From a virus, in IMG/VR virus record IMGVR_UViG_3300019776_000372, positions 1 through 39,359 of that record: a stretch of DNA of 39,359 nt, one strand, 5' to 3'. Numbering within the stretch: the stretch's first letter is position 1; every line of letters starts with the position of its first letter. The position numbers and the translations under genes are program-made. The notes beneath the pieces are model-generated. The model saw nothing but the letters and a program-made list of their open reading frames with translations, was not told the DNA's origin and searched no databases. Positions 12,757 to 21,686 of the stretch are shown one piece after another.

Positions 12757-13433
12757 CAGGCCCTCCCAGGCAAAACAGACCAAGTAACCGGCGCCCGCAG
12801 GTCTGCGCCTGGAATCGGGAACCACAGTTGCGCACCATCCGACTCGCGCCAGAGGTTGCTGATTTCGTAACCGATACGGACCACGACAGGGATAAACAGG
12901 AGCTTGTCCTGCGCGATGACCTGCCATGCGTCGCCGCAGCGGTAGACGGTGACGCCACCACCGCGCCAGACATGCACGCCGCTGGACAGATCCACAGGAA
13001 CGCCCAAGCGCCAGGCGCGGTACTCGCCCGCGTTGCGCCTGTACCAGGCCTTGCGGCTCTCCGGGCTGCGCGGGTGCGTTCCTGGCAGCCAGTAGTTAGC
13101 CGCCACGGCCTGAGCGTCTGCGGGGTCCAGCCACTGGCCCGGCGCGGGGCGCCCGCCCTCGGGCGTCTCTACCCATGGCACGTTGTCGCCGTGCGCGGTG
13201 ATGTTGACCATGGGCGCAATGTCCCAATCGGCCATGTCGGGGCGCACGTCCACCAAGCGCTCGCCCCCCCACGGGAGTAGCTTGCTAATCTTTCCGGCGC
13301 GAAAGATCCTTACTTTTATCTTGTGCCAGAGCAGGCCAGAACTTCGCCGCTCTGCCTCATCCAGACAGGCGATTGCCTGCGGGTGCAGGTGATCCGGCAC
13401 GCCTGCGGCCTGTAGGTGTTTCAAGAGGTTCAT
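12756..13433 (-). CDS. Late protein of unknown function
   Basis: This 225-residue protein follows a terminator-like hairpin and precedes the lysis genes. The N-terminal part has a helix and an RIFRAGKI segment. The central NAGEYRAWRLGVPVDL and the C-terminal alternation of hydrophobic strands suggest a mixed alpha/beta fold. No motif of a known enzyme is visible. Being between the ejection proteins and lysis, it could be a structural or assembly protein. Confidence 0.7.
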   Translation of the reverse strand: MNLLKHLQAAGVPDHLHPQAIACLDEAERRSSGLLWHKIKVRIFRAGKISKLLPWGGERLVDVRPDMADWDIAPMVNITAHGDNVPWVETPEGGRPAPGQWLDPADAQAVAANYWLPGTHPRSPESRKAWYRRNAGEYRAWRLGVPVDLSSGVHVWRGGGVTVYRCGDAWQVIAQDKLLFIPVVVRIGYEISNLWRESDGAQLWFPIPGADLRAPVTWSVLPGRA

Positions 13434-13458
13434 CTGATAATGCAGCCTTTGCGGGCGT

Positions 13459-13481
13459 AAAAAAGCCCGCTAGGAGCGGGC
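13459..13481 (-). terminator. Intrinsic terminator in the late operon
   Basis: Read on the minus strand, GCCCGC (13481-13476) pairs with GCGGGC (13470-13465) and is followed by a T-run (13464-13459). It lies after the ejection-protein gene and before the gene that starts at 13433. Confidence 0.75.
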
Positions 13482-13568
13482 ATGGAGTTCACTGACTACC
13501 TTTGGATCAAGGTCGCCGTTTTTGCGGCCTTGGCCTTTATTGGCGGGCTGTTTGGCTGGTTGAAATAG
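13482..13568 (+). CDS. Possible 28-residue membrane peptide, antisense to the late operon
   Basis: The plus-strand frame MEFTDYLWIKVAVFAALAFI... ends at TAG 13566-13568 and is essentially one hydrophobic span with a charged N-terminus. AGGAG lies 5 nt upstream, in the loop of the terminator hairpin. It overlaps the end of the ejection-protein gene by 32 nt on the other strand. It is too short for confidence, and no plus-strand promoter was found. Confidence 0.3.
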   Translation: MEFTDYLWIKVAVFAALAFIGGLFGWLK

Positions 13569-15222
13569 CAATCGGCAGCGTGGTCAACAGACCTTGGCCG
13601 ATCTGTCGCGCCTGCGGGCTTGCAGACAACAAGCCTGGCATCTGACCAGCACCACCAGAAGCGTTTGATAGCAACCCAGCACGGTACGCGGCCTCGCCCA
13701 TCAGGCGCGGGCTTGTCAGCGGCGCTAGCGCTAGGGTTGCGGGGTTGAGGTAGGCGCCGAGACCTAAACCGCCTGCCTGAATGGCTCCACTCATGCCGCG
13801 CGGCGTCCATGTGTTGAGAGCTTGGCCCGCAATAGCTGGCGTCAATTGCACGCCGCCCTTTTCTTCCAATTGCTGGGCCAGAGACAGTCGGTTGCCATAG
13901 TTGGATTGCGCGTTGTTACGCATCAGGCTTTGCAGCTTGCGGATCGCCGTATCACTGCTGGCGCGCTCCCCAAGTGATAGCGCCTTTTCGGTCTCTTTCA
14001 GGACTTCTGTGGCCTTGGAGTAGTCGCCCATCACCTTGCTGTAAACGGGCGCCTGAGCGGTGATTTCGCCTTTGACGGCGTTGTACACAGAATCAGCCGC
14101 GCGCCTGGCAGGTGAGCCAAACTGAGTTGCGTCGCGAATGTCGCCAATGGCTCGTTTGAGCGCGTCCAAGCCTTCGGGCGTGTGATATTCGGCGGGATTG
14201 AGTTGCTTCCACTGCCCAACGGTTTGCGCAAGTTCGTCAACGATGCCCGCAGCGTTTTTGTTGGTCTGGATGCCTTTGTAGCTGCCGATCTCCTGCACCT
14301 TGCGCATAGCACTGTCGATAGGGGCGAAGTCAAGCACCGTCTTGTCGGCTGAAATATCCAGCATGCCATTGCGGTACTGGGCGCCACGGTCTGTGCGCAT
14401 CTTTTCCAAACCCGCTTTGGCCGCGTCTACGACCTCATCAAAAGACGCGTCACCGCGCATGTTGCGCAGAAAATCAACCGAGCCGTTTTGGCCCGCTTTA
14501 TAGGCTGCGCTGAGGGTTTCGGGGCTGGTGCCAGTCATGGCCCCAATCAAACGCTTCCCAACGGCGGCAGTTCCCTTGCCCGCGTACTGCGCGCCCTTCA
14601 CGGCAACAGGCAAAGCAGCGCCAGCCAGCGCGCCTTCTGCGGTCATTTCCGGGTTAATCAGGGCGGCAGTCGCAGCGCCGTTAGCTGCGCCGCCAGCAGC
14701 ACGCAGAGCAAGATTTGCGGCGTAGTTTCCAGTGCTTGCGGGGCCGAGGGTCAACCCTCCAGACTGCACCATGGGCGCAAACTTCGCCAAGGCCGGTACG
14801 GCAGATAGCCCCTTGCCCAAAACACCGCCAACCCCGGCAGTCCCCGCTACTTCGCCCGCAAGTTGACCGCCTTTGTAGAGCATGGACTCTGGTTGTGCTC
14901 CCATCTCCTGCAGGCCGCTATCCATTGCAGAGCGCAGAGCTTGGCCGCGTGGAGCGTCTTGCAATCCTTGCGTGACCTGTGGCCGCATGTTCTGCGGAAT
15001 GGCTTGCTGCACCGGGTCTGCCAGCTTGCTGCGGATCTGATCCACGATGGTCGCGCCGATAGACCCGGCGCCGCGCACAGCACCGGCCAAAAGGTTGCCG
15101 ACGCCTTGGGCCACACCAGACGACTGCGCGGGCGCATCATCAAGCAGGACATAGCCCTTTTGTGCGGGGGCCTTTACCGGTGCGCTGGCTGGCTCGTCGT
15201 CCAGCAGTACATAACCTGCCAT
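13537..15222 (-). CDS. Large internal virion/DNA ejection protein
   Basis: This 561-residue protein starts at an ATG with GGAG upstream and overlaps the stop of the preceding gene. The N-terminus has two copies of a GYVLLDD block separated by an Ala/Pro/Lys linker. A glycine/alanine-rich amphipathic region follows (about 30-190, with AGTAGVGGVLGKGL and AAGGAANGAATAA), then a long helical domain (about 220-430). Position, size and low-complexity amphipathic content fit ejection proteins of short-tailed phages, which enter the cell envelope with the DNA. No catalytic motif is seen. Confidence 0.7.
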   Translation of the reverse strand: MAGYVLLDDEPASAPVKAPAQKGYVLLDDAPAQSSGVAQGVGNLLAGAVRGAGSIGATIVDQIRSKLADPVQQAIPQNMRPQVTQGLQDAPRGQALRSAMDSGLQEMGAQPESMLYKGGQLAGEVAGTAGVGGVLGKGLSAVPALAKFAPMVQSGGLTLGPASTGNYAANLALRAAGGAANGAATAALINPEMTAEGALAGAALPVAVKGAQYAGKGTAAVGKRLIGAMTGTSPETLSAAYKAGQNGSVDFLRNMRGDASFDEVVDAAKAGLEKMRTDRGAQYRNGMLDISADKTVLDFAPIDSAMRKVQEIGSYKGIQTNKNAAGIVDELAQTVGQWKQLNPAEYHTPEGLDALKRAIGDIRDATQFGSPARRAADSVYNAVKGEITAQAPVYSKVMGDYSKATEVLKETEKALSLGERASSDTAIRKLQSLMRNNAQSNYGNRLSLAQQLEEKGGVQLTPAIAGQALNTWTPRGMSGAIQAGGLGLGAYLNPATLALAPLTSPRLMGEAAYRAGLLSNASGGAGQMPGLLSASPQARQIGQGLLTTLPIAISTSQTARQ

Positions 15223-15224
15223 GG

Positions 15225-16784
15225 CTACTCCTTCACCCACTTGCCGCCAGCGCTGCGGTAGATCGTTCCATCCGGTGCGCGCATGCGCTTGCCGTCGTAC
15301 TCCGTGGCCTTGGGCAACATGGAAAACTCACGCTGGGCTGGCTGGGCGGCTTTTGGTTGCTCTGCAGGAGCGCCGCCGTTGAGCTCGGCATACTTCTGCT
15401 GCAGGCGTTTCACCTCTTCGGCGGCGGCTTTGCGCGTGCCAATCGGTAGATTGCGGTCGCCAATACGCCCCGCCATGGTCTGGTAGTTCTGCACGTCGAT
15501 GTTCGACTGCGGGCCTTCCATCCGGGGCACGTTGGACACCAGCCAGCCCGACAACGCTTCCAGTTGCGCGGCAGTCTCGCCGCTCTTGGTGGACATGCCA
15601 AACGCACCCATGCCCTTGTCTGCCAAGTTGCCGACTACGCTTGATGTCGGGCCTTGCTGCAGAAGTTCCAAAGCACGATCGACACCGGTGGTCAGCTTGC
15701 TGGCGAGCTTGTTTTCCGACTGTTTGCCGGTGTCCCGCACCACATCGGCCTTCGCCGTGTCCACAGCCTTCGCCCGCGCTGCTTCGTTTGCTGCAGTTTC
15801 CATAGCACTAGGACCGGCTGCGAAGTTGCCAGATTGAGCGACTTGCCCAGCGCCAAGGCGCTGCATTTCGCGCATGATGGCGGGGCGGTCTGGGTGGTTT
15901 GGTGGAAGGCGGTTTAGCTCCGCTTGCATGATCTGCAATTGCTCAGGCGCAGCAGCGGCGGCAGAGCCACCTGCGTACCCGGCGCCGGAATACTGCGGTT
16001 GAGCGGAAGCGCCGCGCAGAGCTGTGGCCTGGGGGATGAATTCCTCGCGCTGCGTTTGTGGATTGAACACCTTGATCGGCGTGTTGGCCGACTGAATCCC
16101 CGCCTGAATGCCCTGGTAGGTGCCGTAGGTCTCCGGCGCGCCTTGAGGGGCGGAAATCACCGGCTGACCATCTGGGCCGATGCGTACTTGCGTGGCCTTG
16201 CCGTCGTTGCTGATGTTCAGTTGCGGCAGATAACCGGCATTCAGGCGGTTTTTGTCGTAGGCGTACCCGTTGGTCACCTGCATGTCAGGTGTGCCGCGCT
16301 TGGCGATCATCTCAGCGATGCCCTTGCCGCCGTTCTTGATGAAGTCCACCATCAGAGCATCGCGCGGGATGCCATACGCGCGCGACCATTCATCGAACTT
16401 GTCACCGGATGGCACAGACTGCGATGCGGGGCCACCTGCAGACGGCTGGGCAGGCATCATCCCAGGGCCTTGCGTCGTGGGCGGAGGATTGCCAATGCCA
16501 AAGAACGCGTTTTCGCGCGCTTGTTGGGCCATGGCGTTCTGCATCTGCATTTCACGCTGCTTGTTCTGCGTGGCGTTCTCGTCAATCTGAGACTGCAGGT
16601 ACTTTTGCTGCAGCGCCTGCTGCTTGGCTTGATCCTGCTGCGCCATCACATCCGCCAACCCCCGCATACGCGGAGAACCAGCGGCCAGCAGTTGCATACC
16701 CAGGCGCGCGCCGGGATCGTTGAACAGGTCGCCCAGCAGCCCGCCCGCTGGCTGTGCGGCGCCGAAGTCGAATAGTCCTGCCAT
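15225..16784 (-). CDS. Internal virion/ejection protein
   Basis: This 519-residue protein starts just downstream of the previous gene. The N-terminal 90 residues include a Gln-rich coiled coil (QDQAKQQALQQKYLQSQID). The centre is Gly/Pro/Gln-rich, and residues about 340-470 are a helical domain with an ERMEG-like region near SNVPRMEGPQSNIDVQNY. That region resembles a segment common in podovirus ejection proteins. The last residues (GTIYRSAGGKWVKE) are compact. Assignment is by position and composition. Confidence 0.68.
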   Translation of the reverse strand: MAGLFDFGAAQPAGGLLGDLFNDPGARLGMQLLAAGSPRMRGLADVMAQQDQAKQQALQQKYLQSQIDENATQNKQREMQMQNAMAQQARENAFFGIGNPPPTTQGPGMMPAQPSAGGPASQSVPSGDKFDEWSRAYGIPRDALMVDFIKNGGKGIAEMIAKRGTPDMQVTNGYAYDKNRLNAGYLPQLNISNDGKATQVRIGPDGQPVISAPQGAPETYGTYQGIQAGIQSANTPIKVFNPQTQREEFIPQATALRGASAQPQYSGAGYAGGSAAAAAPEQLQIMQAELNRLPPNHPDRPAIMREMQRLGAGQVAQSGNFAAGPSAMETAANEAARAKAVDTAKADVVRDTGKQSENKLASKLTTGVDRALELLQQGPTSSVVGNLADKGMGAFGMSTKSGETAAQLEALSGWLVSNVPRMEGPQSNIDVQNYQTMAGRIGDRNLPIGTRKAAAEEVKRLQQKYAELNGGAPAEQPKAAQPAQREFSMLPKATEYDGKRMRAPDGTIYRSAGGKWVKE

Positions 16785-16787
16785 GTC

Positions 16788-17552
16788 TTACGCTCCTTCG
16801 CCTCGGAAGCCTTCACCGGACTGTTGACGGCGGCGGCGTTCTTCTTCTGCGATCTGTTCTGGGGTCTTGTCCACCGGCTTTTCAGCTACTGGGGTCGTAG
16901 GAATGCCGTTGGTCGCGGTAAATGGGTTGAGCTGCATGAAGTCCAACAGGCCGTAATTGCCCTGCGCAGAGGGCTGGAATGGGCCTTGCGGAATGCTTGC
17001 CAGCAGGCCTTGAGGGATGGACCCCTGATAGGACATGTTCCCGCCTTGCATCGCCCCGGCCATGGACTGATTGGGGTTGATGGCGGACGTACCTGCTTGG
17101 CCCATCGCAGCCATTAGCCCGCCCCCCTGCCCGCCTTGCTGCATGGGCTTGGTGGAGTACACACCGTCACTACCCTGCTGCATCATCATGGGCTGCTTGG
17201 TGTTCTGCATGGGCATCTGGCCTTGCATTGCCTCCATCTGCGACTGACGCGGACCACGTTGGTAGTTCGACTGCATCATGTCGTTGGAGAACTGCGCCAG
17301 GCCGGGCTGAATCTGGTTGCGGAACTGGTCCAGATCAGAAAACAGGTTCTGATACCCGGTGCGCTGCATCGGGTTGAACTGGTTTTGCTCGTAATACCGC
17401 TCCAGATTGCCGAGCTTGTCCAGCGAGTTGATAAGCCGAGGGGCTGCTGGCGCCCATGGGTCTTTGGAGGCGGTCTGCTGACCACCGCCGCCACCGTCAG
17501 ACATGAGACCGCCGACGACGGCTCCGGCGATTGGTGCGAGTGCTGCTGGCAT
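16788..17552 (-). CDS. Internal virion/ejection protein, Gln/Met/Gly-rich
   Basis: This 254-residue protein opens with a short hydrophobic Gly/Ala segment (ALAPIAGAVVGGLMSDGGGGG). A helix follows (LDKLGNLERYYEQNQFNPM), then a long Met/Gln/Gly-rich low-complexity stretch (about 100-190), and a charged tail (EEERRRRQQSGEGF). Such proteins occur in the ejection cluster of podoviruses. There is no enzymatic motif. Confidence 0.65.
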   Translation of the reverse strand: MPAALAPIAGAVVGGLMSDGGGGGQQTASKDPWAPAAPRLINSLDKLGNLERYYEQNQFNPMQRTGYQNLFSDLDQFRNQIQPGLAQFSNDMMQSNYQRGPRQSQMEAMQGQMPMQNTKQPMMMQQGSDGVYSTKPMQQGGQGGGLMAAMGQAGTSAINPNQSMAGAMQGGNMSYQGSIPQGLLASIPQGPFQPSAQGNYGLLDFMQLNPFTATNGIPTTPVAEKPVDKTPEQIAEEERRRRQQSGEGFRGEGA

Positions 17553-17554
17553 TT

Positions 17555-17911
17555 TTATAGCTCCTTGTCTGCGGTAACGCTGCGAATTCGGTAATCAGGG
17601 CGACGACGTGCGCACCCAGGGCGGCCCGAGAAATAGGACCGAACACACCCTATGGACTTGGCCCAGGCGTTGGCCTCATCGATCAGGCTTGGCTCGTACA
17701 CGCCCGCGCTGAACTTGAGATCAATTGCCATGCCGTGTTTGGTTCGGACTACTTGCGAAATCAGCCAGTAGTCATTGAGGCGCCAGAGCTGGGCCTTGTC
17801 TTCTTTGCACAAGGCGATCCAGTCATCGACGTGTTGGTCGTCCGAGTAGTCGAACGCAGGCCGCAGCGCATCCGCCGCTTCTGCGGGGATGGTGGAGGGC
17901 GTGTAGTGCAT
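17555..17911 (-). CDS. GNAT-like virion-associated protein
   Basis: This 118-residue protein starts at 17911. The stretch QLWRLNDYWLISQVVRTKHGMAID, then LIDEANAWAKSIGCVRSYFSGRPGCARRRPDY, resembles the truncated acetyltransferase-like fold seen in T7 gp13-type proteins and many podovirus late clusters. The acetyl-CoA loop is not convincingly conserved. It is probably a structural or assembly factor for the ejection proteins. Confidence 0.5.
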   Translation of the reverse strand: MHYTPSTIPAEAADALRPAFDYSDDQHVDDWIALCKEDKAQLWRLNDYWLISQVVRTKHGMAIDLKFSAGVYEPSLIDEANAWAKSIGCVRSYFSGRPGCARRRPDYRIRSVTADKEL

Positions 17912-18816
17912 TACAGGAAGCCGCCTAGATCCTGGTTGCCGTAGCCGTTTCCAGTGCCCCATCCTTGCGCATTTGCTCCGCCTGCGGCATTTGGAGATCC
18001 GCCCCACATAGAGCCCAGGCGGCTCCCCAACTGCGCCCCACCCAGCGCACCTAGCACCGGGTTGCCCTGCTGACTAGCAGAGCCGGTCGTGGTCCCGTAG
18101 CCCTGCCCAATGCTGTTGTACTGATTGGCGAAGTTCGACGCGTAGTTGAGGGGCGTGTTCTGGATGTTCGTGCCAGCGTTGATGCCGGTCTGGTTGTTCG
18201 CCATCCCCTGGTTGAACAGGTTCAGGCCGAAATTCGCACCGGCCAAGCGGTTGCCAAAGTTGTTCTGGGCGATCTGTGCGTCCAGGCCTGCATAGCCGAG
18301 GTCGCTGTTTCGCAAGCCCAGGTCGTAGCCGCGTTGAGCGTTGAAGTCCTGCAGGCCCAGGTTTGCCAAGCTGTTCGACAGGCCCTGGTTCATGTCGCGC
18401 ATTGCGTTGGCTTCGATCACGCCCTGGCGAGAGCCGCCGTAGCCACCTGCAGCCATGGCCTGGCTGCCAATCTGCGGCATCACGTTGCGATTGAAATTGG
18501 ACGTGACTTGATCCGTGATGCTTTGCATCATGGGCAGCAAGTAGGGGTTTTGGGCGCCGTAGCCAGTGCCGGAAGTCCCGCCACCGCCGCCATAACCACC
18601 GCCACTTGTCCCCGTTGCGCGGAATGGCGCTGGTGCCGCAGACGCAGCAGAAGCGCCGCCGTCGTACTGCACGCCTGTGCCGTTGCTGGTCAGTGCGTTC
18701 GCCGTGTATGCAGCGGATTGCGGGGTGTGGTTGAAGTTGTCGGCAAACGCTTGGTTCGCCCCATTGGCTTGGTCTTGCGTGTCGTACCACATGCCGAAGC
18801 GGTCTTGATAGCCCAT
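17911..18816 (-). CDS. Gly/Asn/Gln-rich internal virion protein
   Basis: This 301-residue protein begins at 18816. It contains a Gly-rich linker (SGGGYGGGGGTSGTGYG), a conserved-looking helical centre (MMQSITDQVTSNFNRNV, AAGGYGGSRQGVIEANAMRD) and Asn/Gln-rich repeats (NNFGNRLAGANFGLNLFNQG). The centre resembles proteins placed just after the tail nozzle in podoviruses with SU10- or P22-like heads and thought to be ejected with the DNA. The role is inferred. Confidence 0.65.
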   Translation of the reverse strand: MGYQDRFGMWYDTQDQANGANQAFADNFNHTPQSAAYTANALTSNGTGVQYDGGASAASAAPAPFRATGTSGGGYGGGGGTSGTGYGAQNPYLLPMMQSITDQVTSNFNRNVMPQIGSQAMAAGGYGGSRQGVIEANAMRDMNQGLSNSLANLGLQDFNAQRGYDLGLRNSDLGYAGLDAQIAQNNFGNRLAGANFGLNLFNQGMANNQTGINAGTNIQNTPLNYASNFANQYNSIGQGYGTTTGSASQQGNPVLGALGGAQLGSRLGSMWGGSPNAAGGANAQGWGTGNGYGNQDLGGFL

Positions 18817-18825
18817 GATTTACTC

Positions 18826-19068
18826 CTATCCCAAGAAGCGCCAAGCTCCGGCGCGGTATCCATAAAAGCCACCACCAGAGCCGGGGTTCCAGTTCGTTCC
18901 ATCGGCCATCACGACCAGGCCATCCCGAGGCTTTGCAGGGGCTACGGCCAGTGGGGCGAGTTGCACGGTGTCTGTCGTTGTCGAGCGCGCGATGTTTCGC
19001 AACTCCTCCAACAAAAAACCCGGCAACAAGGCCGGGTCTGATGGGGGTTGGCGTGGGATGTAAGCCAT
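18826..19068 (-). CDS. Small late virion-associated protein
   Basis: This 80-residue protein lies between the nozzle and ejection genes. The N-terminal part (PPSDPALLPGFLLEELRNI) is a helix-forming motif common in small podovirus late proteins. The C-terminal part (VMADGTNWNPGSGGGFYGYRAG) looks like a short beta domain. A terminator-like hairpin (19013-19037) is encoded inside codons 11-19, an uncommon place. Confidence 0.6.
   Translation of the reverse strand: MAYIPRQPPSDPALLPGFLLEELRNIARSTTTDTVQLAPLAVAPAKPRDGLVVMADGTNWNPGSGGGFYGYRAGAWRFLG
19013..19037 (-). terminator. Terminator-like hairpin inside a late gene
   Basis: On the minus strand ACCCGGC (19037-19031) pairs with GCCGGGT (19024-19018), followed by a T-run to 19013 and then a GGAGGAG stretch. 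It lies within the frame at 18826-19068. Confidence 0.5.
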
Positions 19069-20619
19069 CTAAAAGCCTCCCAACAACTTGTAGTTCACGC
19101 CGTAAGAGACGATCTTTGGCACTTGATTGCCAACAGTGGTGAAGCGGACTCCCATGAAGCGGCCCGCTTTGGATTCCACGTTGACTTCGACCTTTCCAGA
19201 CAGGTGCGTGTATAGGGCTGGCGCGCTCCAGGTCACGGCGTCCTCAGACTGCATGGCCGATCCGACTTGCACCTGAATCTGCGTGCCTGCTGGGGCGTTC
19301 ACTCGGAGTCGCACTCCTAGAATCACCTTCACTCGGTCGGGTTCATCCATGGTCCAGCCGGTGCGCTCTGCGACGGCAGTGAAAGGGGTGCCGTTGAACG
19401 TGGCTGCAGAGTCCATCGCGGCGATCAGCGGGCCGGTGGTGCAAACCAGCAGGCGTGATTGATTGCGCGAGAACTCGTTTTCGTCCCAGGCCGTTACGTC
19501 ATCGTCCCAGGCGTCGTTATCACTGTCCCAGGTCTGCGTGGCGGAGTATTCAATCTGCCCTGTTGCTCCATAGGTGACGTTTGGCAGGTCACGAACAGAC
19601 CATGTGTCCTCTACCCAATTCCACACGCAGGCCCGGTCACAAGCGGACGAACCGAGGGAAGGAAAGCACACCAGAACCTCATTGGTCGCGGGGTTCGTGG
19701 TCACAAAGGCCATATCACCGTTGGTGCTGTCGATCTGAGAGAACAGCCACCGACGCAAGCGGGCGTTGATAATCGATTTAGGGCCCTGTCCTGCGTGCAG
19801 GATCACGTCACCAGGGGTCAGGACGACATGGCCGAGAGGAGTGTTGGCAATACAACCCCGAGCCAATGCGCCTACATCCCCTGGCAGGCGTTGGAAGCGG
19901 AAAACGCTGTTATCCCCACTGGGCACCATCGACCACATCGACTGTTGCTTGTAGATGATGTTCGCGTCACCCAAGGTAAGCTGGTCCACCATCTCCGAAG
20001 GCTCTTCGGCAAGGTCCAATTCGCCAGCGTTCTTGGTCGGATCGTTCTGGTCCCACGACGCCGGGACAGAGCCCGGAACTGCCAAGTCAGACCACTTGAC
20101 CATGTGCGGGTACTGCACTGGGCTGGTGCCTACACCCTTCGTAATGCCGAGAGCTACGGCCACATTCTTGTAAGGCCGGATAGAGCGCGCGCGGTAGCCT
20201 GTTTGCCAGCCGGTGAGCGGTTGCAGAACCCCAGAACCACCCCAGTACCACGGCGCATCAACGCCGTTGTTCATCAGCAGAACACCGTTCAGCACGCCAC
20301 CGGTGTAGCGGTCTGTCGCCGTCCCTGTCGGTGCCGATGTGGGCGTAATGTCTGAACGGCTGGTTCCATCATCGGCAAAGACTTTGGCAGTCCCGGCGTG
20401 AATCCACCAGCGTTTACCGCCCTGGTTGTACGACTGCAGCCAGTACGGGGTGACAGAGGGCGTGGTGTAGATCTGTTTGTGGCCGAGGATCTTCTCCATC
20501 GCGCCTTCACGGAACCGCACGTTGCGTACATCGGAGAGTGCGCTGACCGGCAATTCCTCCGGAGGCTGGTCATAGATGACGCCGACCGACCCCAGTTTGG
20601 GGACTTGGACGATTGGCAC
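19069..20619 (-). CDS. Tail nozzle/stabilisation protein
   Basis: This 516-residue protein starts at 20619. It opens with the typical LPVSALSDVRNVRFREGAMEKILG segment. It continues as a beta-rich repeat protein with many Trp-containing loops (WWIHAGTAKVF, APWYWGGSG, ACVWNWVEDTWSV, QTWDSDNDAWDDD). This pattern belongs to the beta-propeller nozzle proteins of podoviruses (T7 gp12/P22 gp10-like function). It would close the tail below the adaptor. Confidence 0.78.
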   Translation of the reverse strand: MPIVQVPKLGSVGVIYDQPPEELPVSALSDVRNVRFREGAMEKILGHKQIYTTPSVTPYWLQSYNQGGKRWWIHAGTAKVFADDGTSRSDITPTSAPTGTATDRYTGGVLNGVLLMNNGVDAPWYWGGSGVLQPLTGWQTGYRARSIRPYKNVAVALGITKGVGTSPVQYPHMVKWSDLAVPGSVPASWDQNDPTKNAGELDLAEEPSEMVDQLTLGDANIIYKQQSMWSMVPSGDNSVFRFQRLPGDVGALARGCIANTPLGHVVLTPGDVILHAGQGPKSIINARLRRWLFSQIDSTNGDMAFVTTNPATNEVLVCFPSLGSSACDRACVWNWVEDTWSVRDLPNVTYGATGQIEYSATQTWDSDNDAWDDDVTAWDENEFSRNQSRLLVCTTGPLIAAMDSAATFNGTPFTAVAERTGWTMDEPDRVKVILGVRLRVNAPAGTQIQVQVGSAMQSEDAVTWSAPALYTHLSGKVEVNVESKAGRFMGVRFTTVGNQVPKIVSYGVNYKLLGGF

Positions 20620-20882
20620 TATGGGCCCTCTTGCGGGTCTTCTGGGGTGTAAGTCGGGTCGTACCAGGTGTCATCCGGGTTACGAATCCAACCTGTCCAC
20701 ACTGGCAGGAAATACCCAGGAGCAGCGACCAGTTCGGAGATCCACTGAATACGCTGGTTCGTGAACCACATATCCCAGTTGGCCTGGAAGAACGCGTAGT
20801 CGGCCTCATCGACCGCCATAGAGTTCAGCACCACATCGTTTGGGCCGGATGTGTCAATTTGGGCGCAAGCAAGTACAGCCAT
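20619..20882 (-). CDS. Small Trp-rich late protein
   Basis: This 87-residue protein lies between the glycine-rich adhesin and the nozzle, sharing one base with the nozzle gene. It has a helical N-terminus and a Trp/Pro-rich C-terminus (GYFLPVWTGWIRNPDDTWYD). It may connect tail components. No family is recognised. Confidence 0.6.
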   Translation of the reverse strand: MAVLACAQIDTSGPNDVVLNSMAVDEADYAFFQANWDMWFTNQRIQWISELVAAPGYFLPVWTGWIRNPDDTWYDPTYTPEDPQEGP

Positions 20883-20885
20883 GAT

Positions 20886-21686
20886 TTACTCCCACCACCA
20901 AATGCGGATGTAGCCAGCAGCACCAGCGCCACCAGCCAAAGCTGCACCACCGTTACCACCACCACCACCACCACCACCGCCGCTGTTCGCCGTGGCGGCG
21001 GTGCCTGCTGCAGAAGAACCGCCCGCGCCGCCGCCGCTACCTCCGGGACCGCCAGCGCTTTGGCTACCACCACCACCGCCGCCGCCGTACCCATTGACGC
21101 CTGAGCCGCCATTGCCGCCGTATGAAGGGCCGGAGCCAACAGTCATACCTTGACCGCCGCCGCCACCGAGCGTGCCGTTACCACCGGATACGAGCGAGCT
21201 AACGGTTGTGCCGTTGGGAGCGAAAGAAAAGAATCCAGGTGCACTCGCACCGCCACCGCCGCCGCCAGACCCGCCGCTGGATGAACCACCGCCGCCAGAT
21301 GCGCCAGCGCGACCAACGCCCCCACTAACACCGCCGCCACCGCCACCGGCAATAGACTTCAAAGCGCCGATGGACGACGCGCCACCATCTGTACCGGCAG
21401 TTGTTGTGGTGCCAGCAGTACCAGCGCTACCTACGGTGCAAAACTGGGTTGAGGTAATGGTGAGCGGTCCGTACCACACCCCACCACCACCTCCACCGCC
21501 ACCGCCACCGGTTGATGTACCGCTGCCACCACCGCCGCCACCACCGCCAACGATCAATGCCATGCACTGACCCCCATTGGCGATCAGCGTTGCAGATGGG
21601 ACAAAACTACCCGACGAGGTGAATTCCTGGAACTTCAGCTTTCCACCACCACCGCCGCCGCCAAAATAATCGCTAAAGAAACTCAT
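20886..21686 (-). CDS. Glycine-rich tail adhesin
   Basis: This 266-residue protein is mostly runs of glycine (up to ten in a row), broken by Ser, Ala and short hydrophobic strands. The N-terminus (KLKFQEFTSSGSFVPSATL) and the end (GAAGYIRIWWWE) fit the glycine-rich domain family of phage tail proteins. Poly-glycine II helix bundles form the receptor-binding tip in Gp38-type adhesins. Position after a tail-fibre gene supports a receptor-binding role. The matching proline-rich frame on the plus strand is a shadow. Confidence 0.72.
   Translation of the reverse strand: MSFFSDYFGGGGGGGKLKFQEFTSSGSFVPSATLIANGGQCMALIVGGGGGGGGSGTSTGGGGGGGGGGVWYGPLTITSTQFCTVGSAGTAGTTTTAGTDGGASSIGALKSIAGGGGGGVSGGVGRAGASGGGGSSSGGSGGGGGGASAPGFFSFAPNGTTVSSLVSGGNGTLGGGGGQGMTVGSGPSYGGNGGSGVNGYGGGGGGGSQSAGGPGGSGGGAGGSSAAGTAATANSGGGGGGGGGNGGAALAGGAGAAGYIRIWWWE

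Noticed and set aside
21172-21570. Proline-rich plus-strand open frame
   Set aside because: It is the reverse complement of the poly-glycine gene; glycine GGN codons read as proline on the other strand. The minus-strand frame fits the operon and family.
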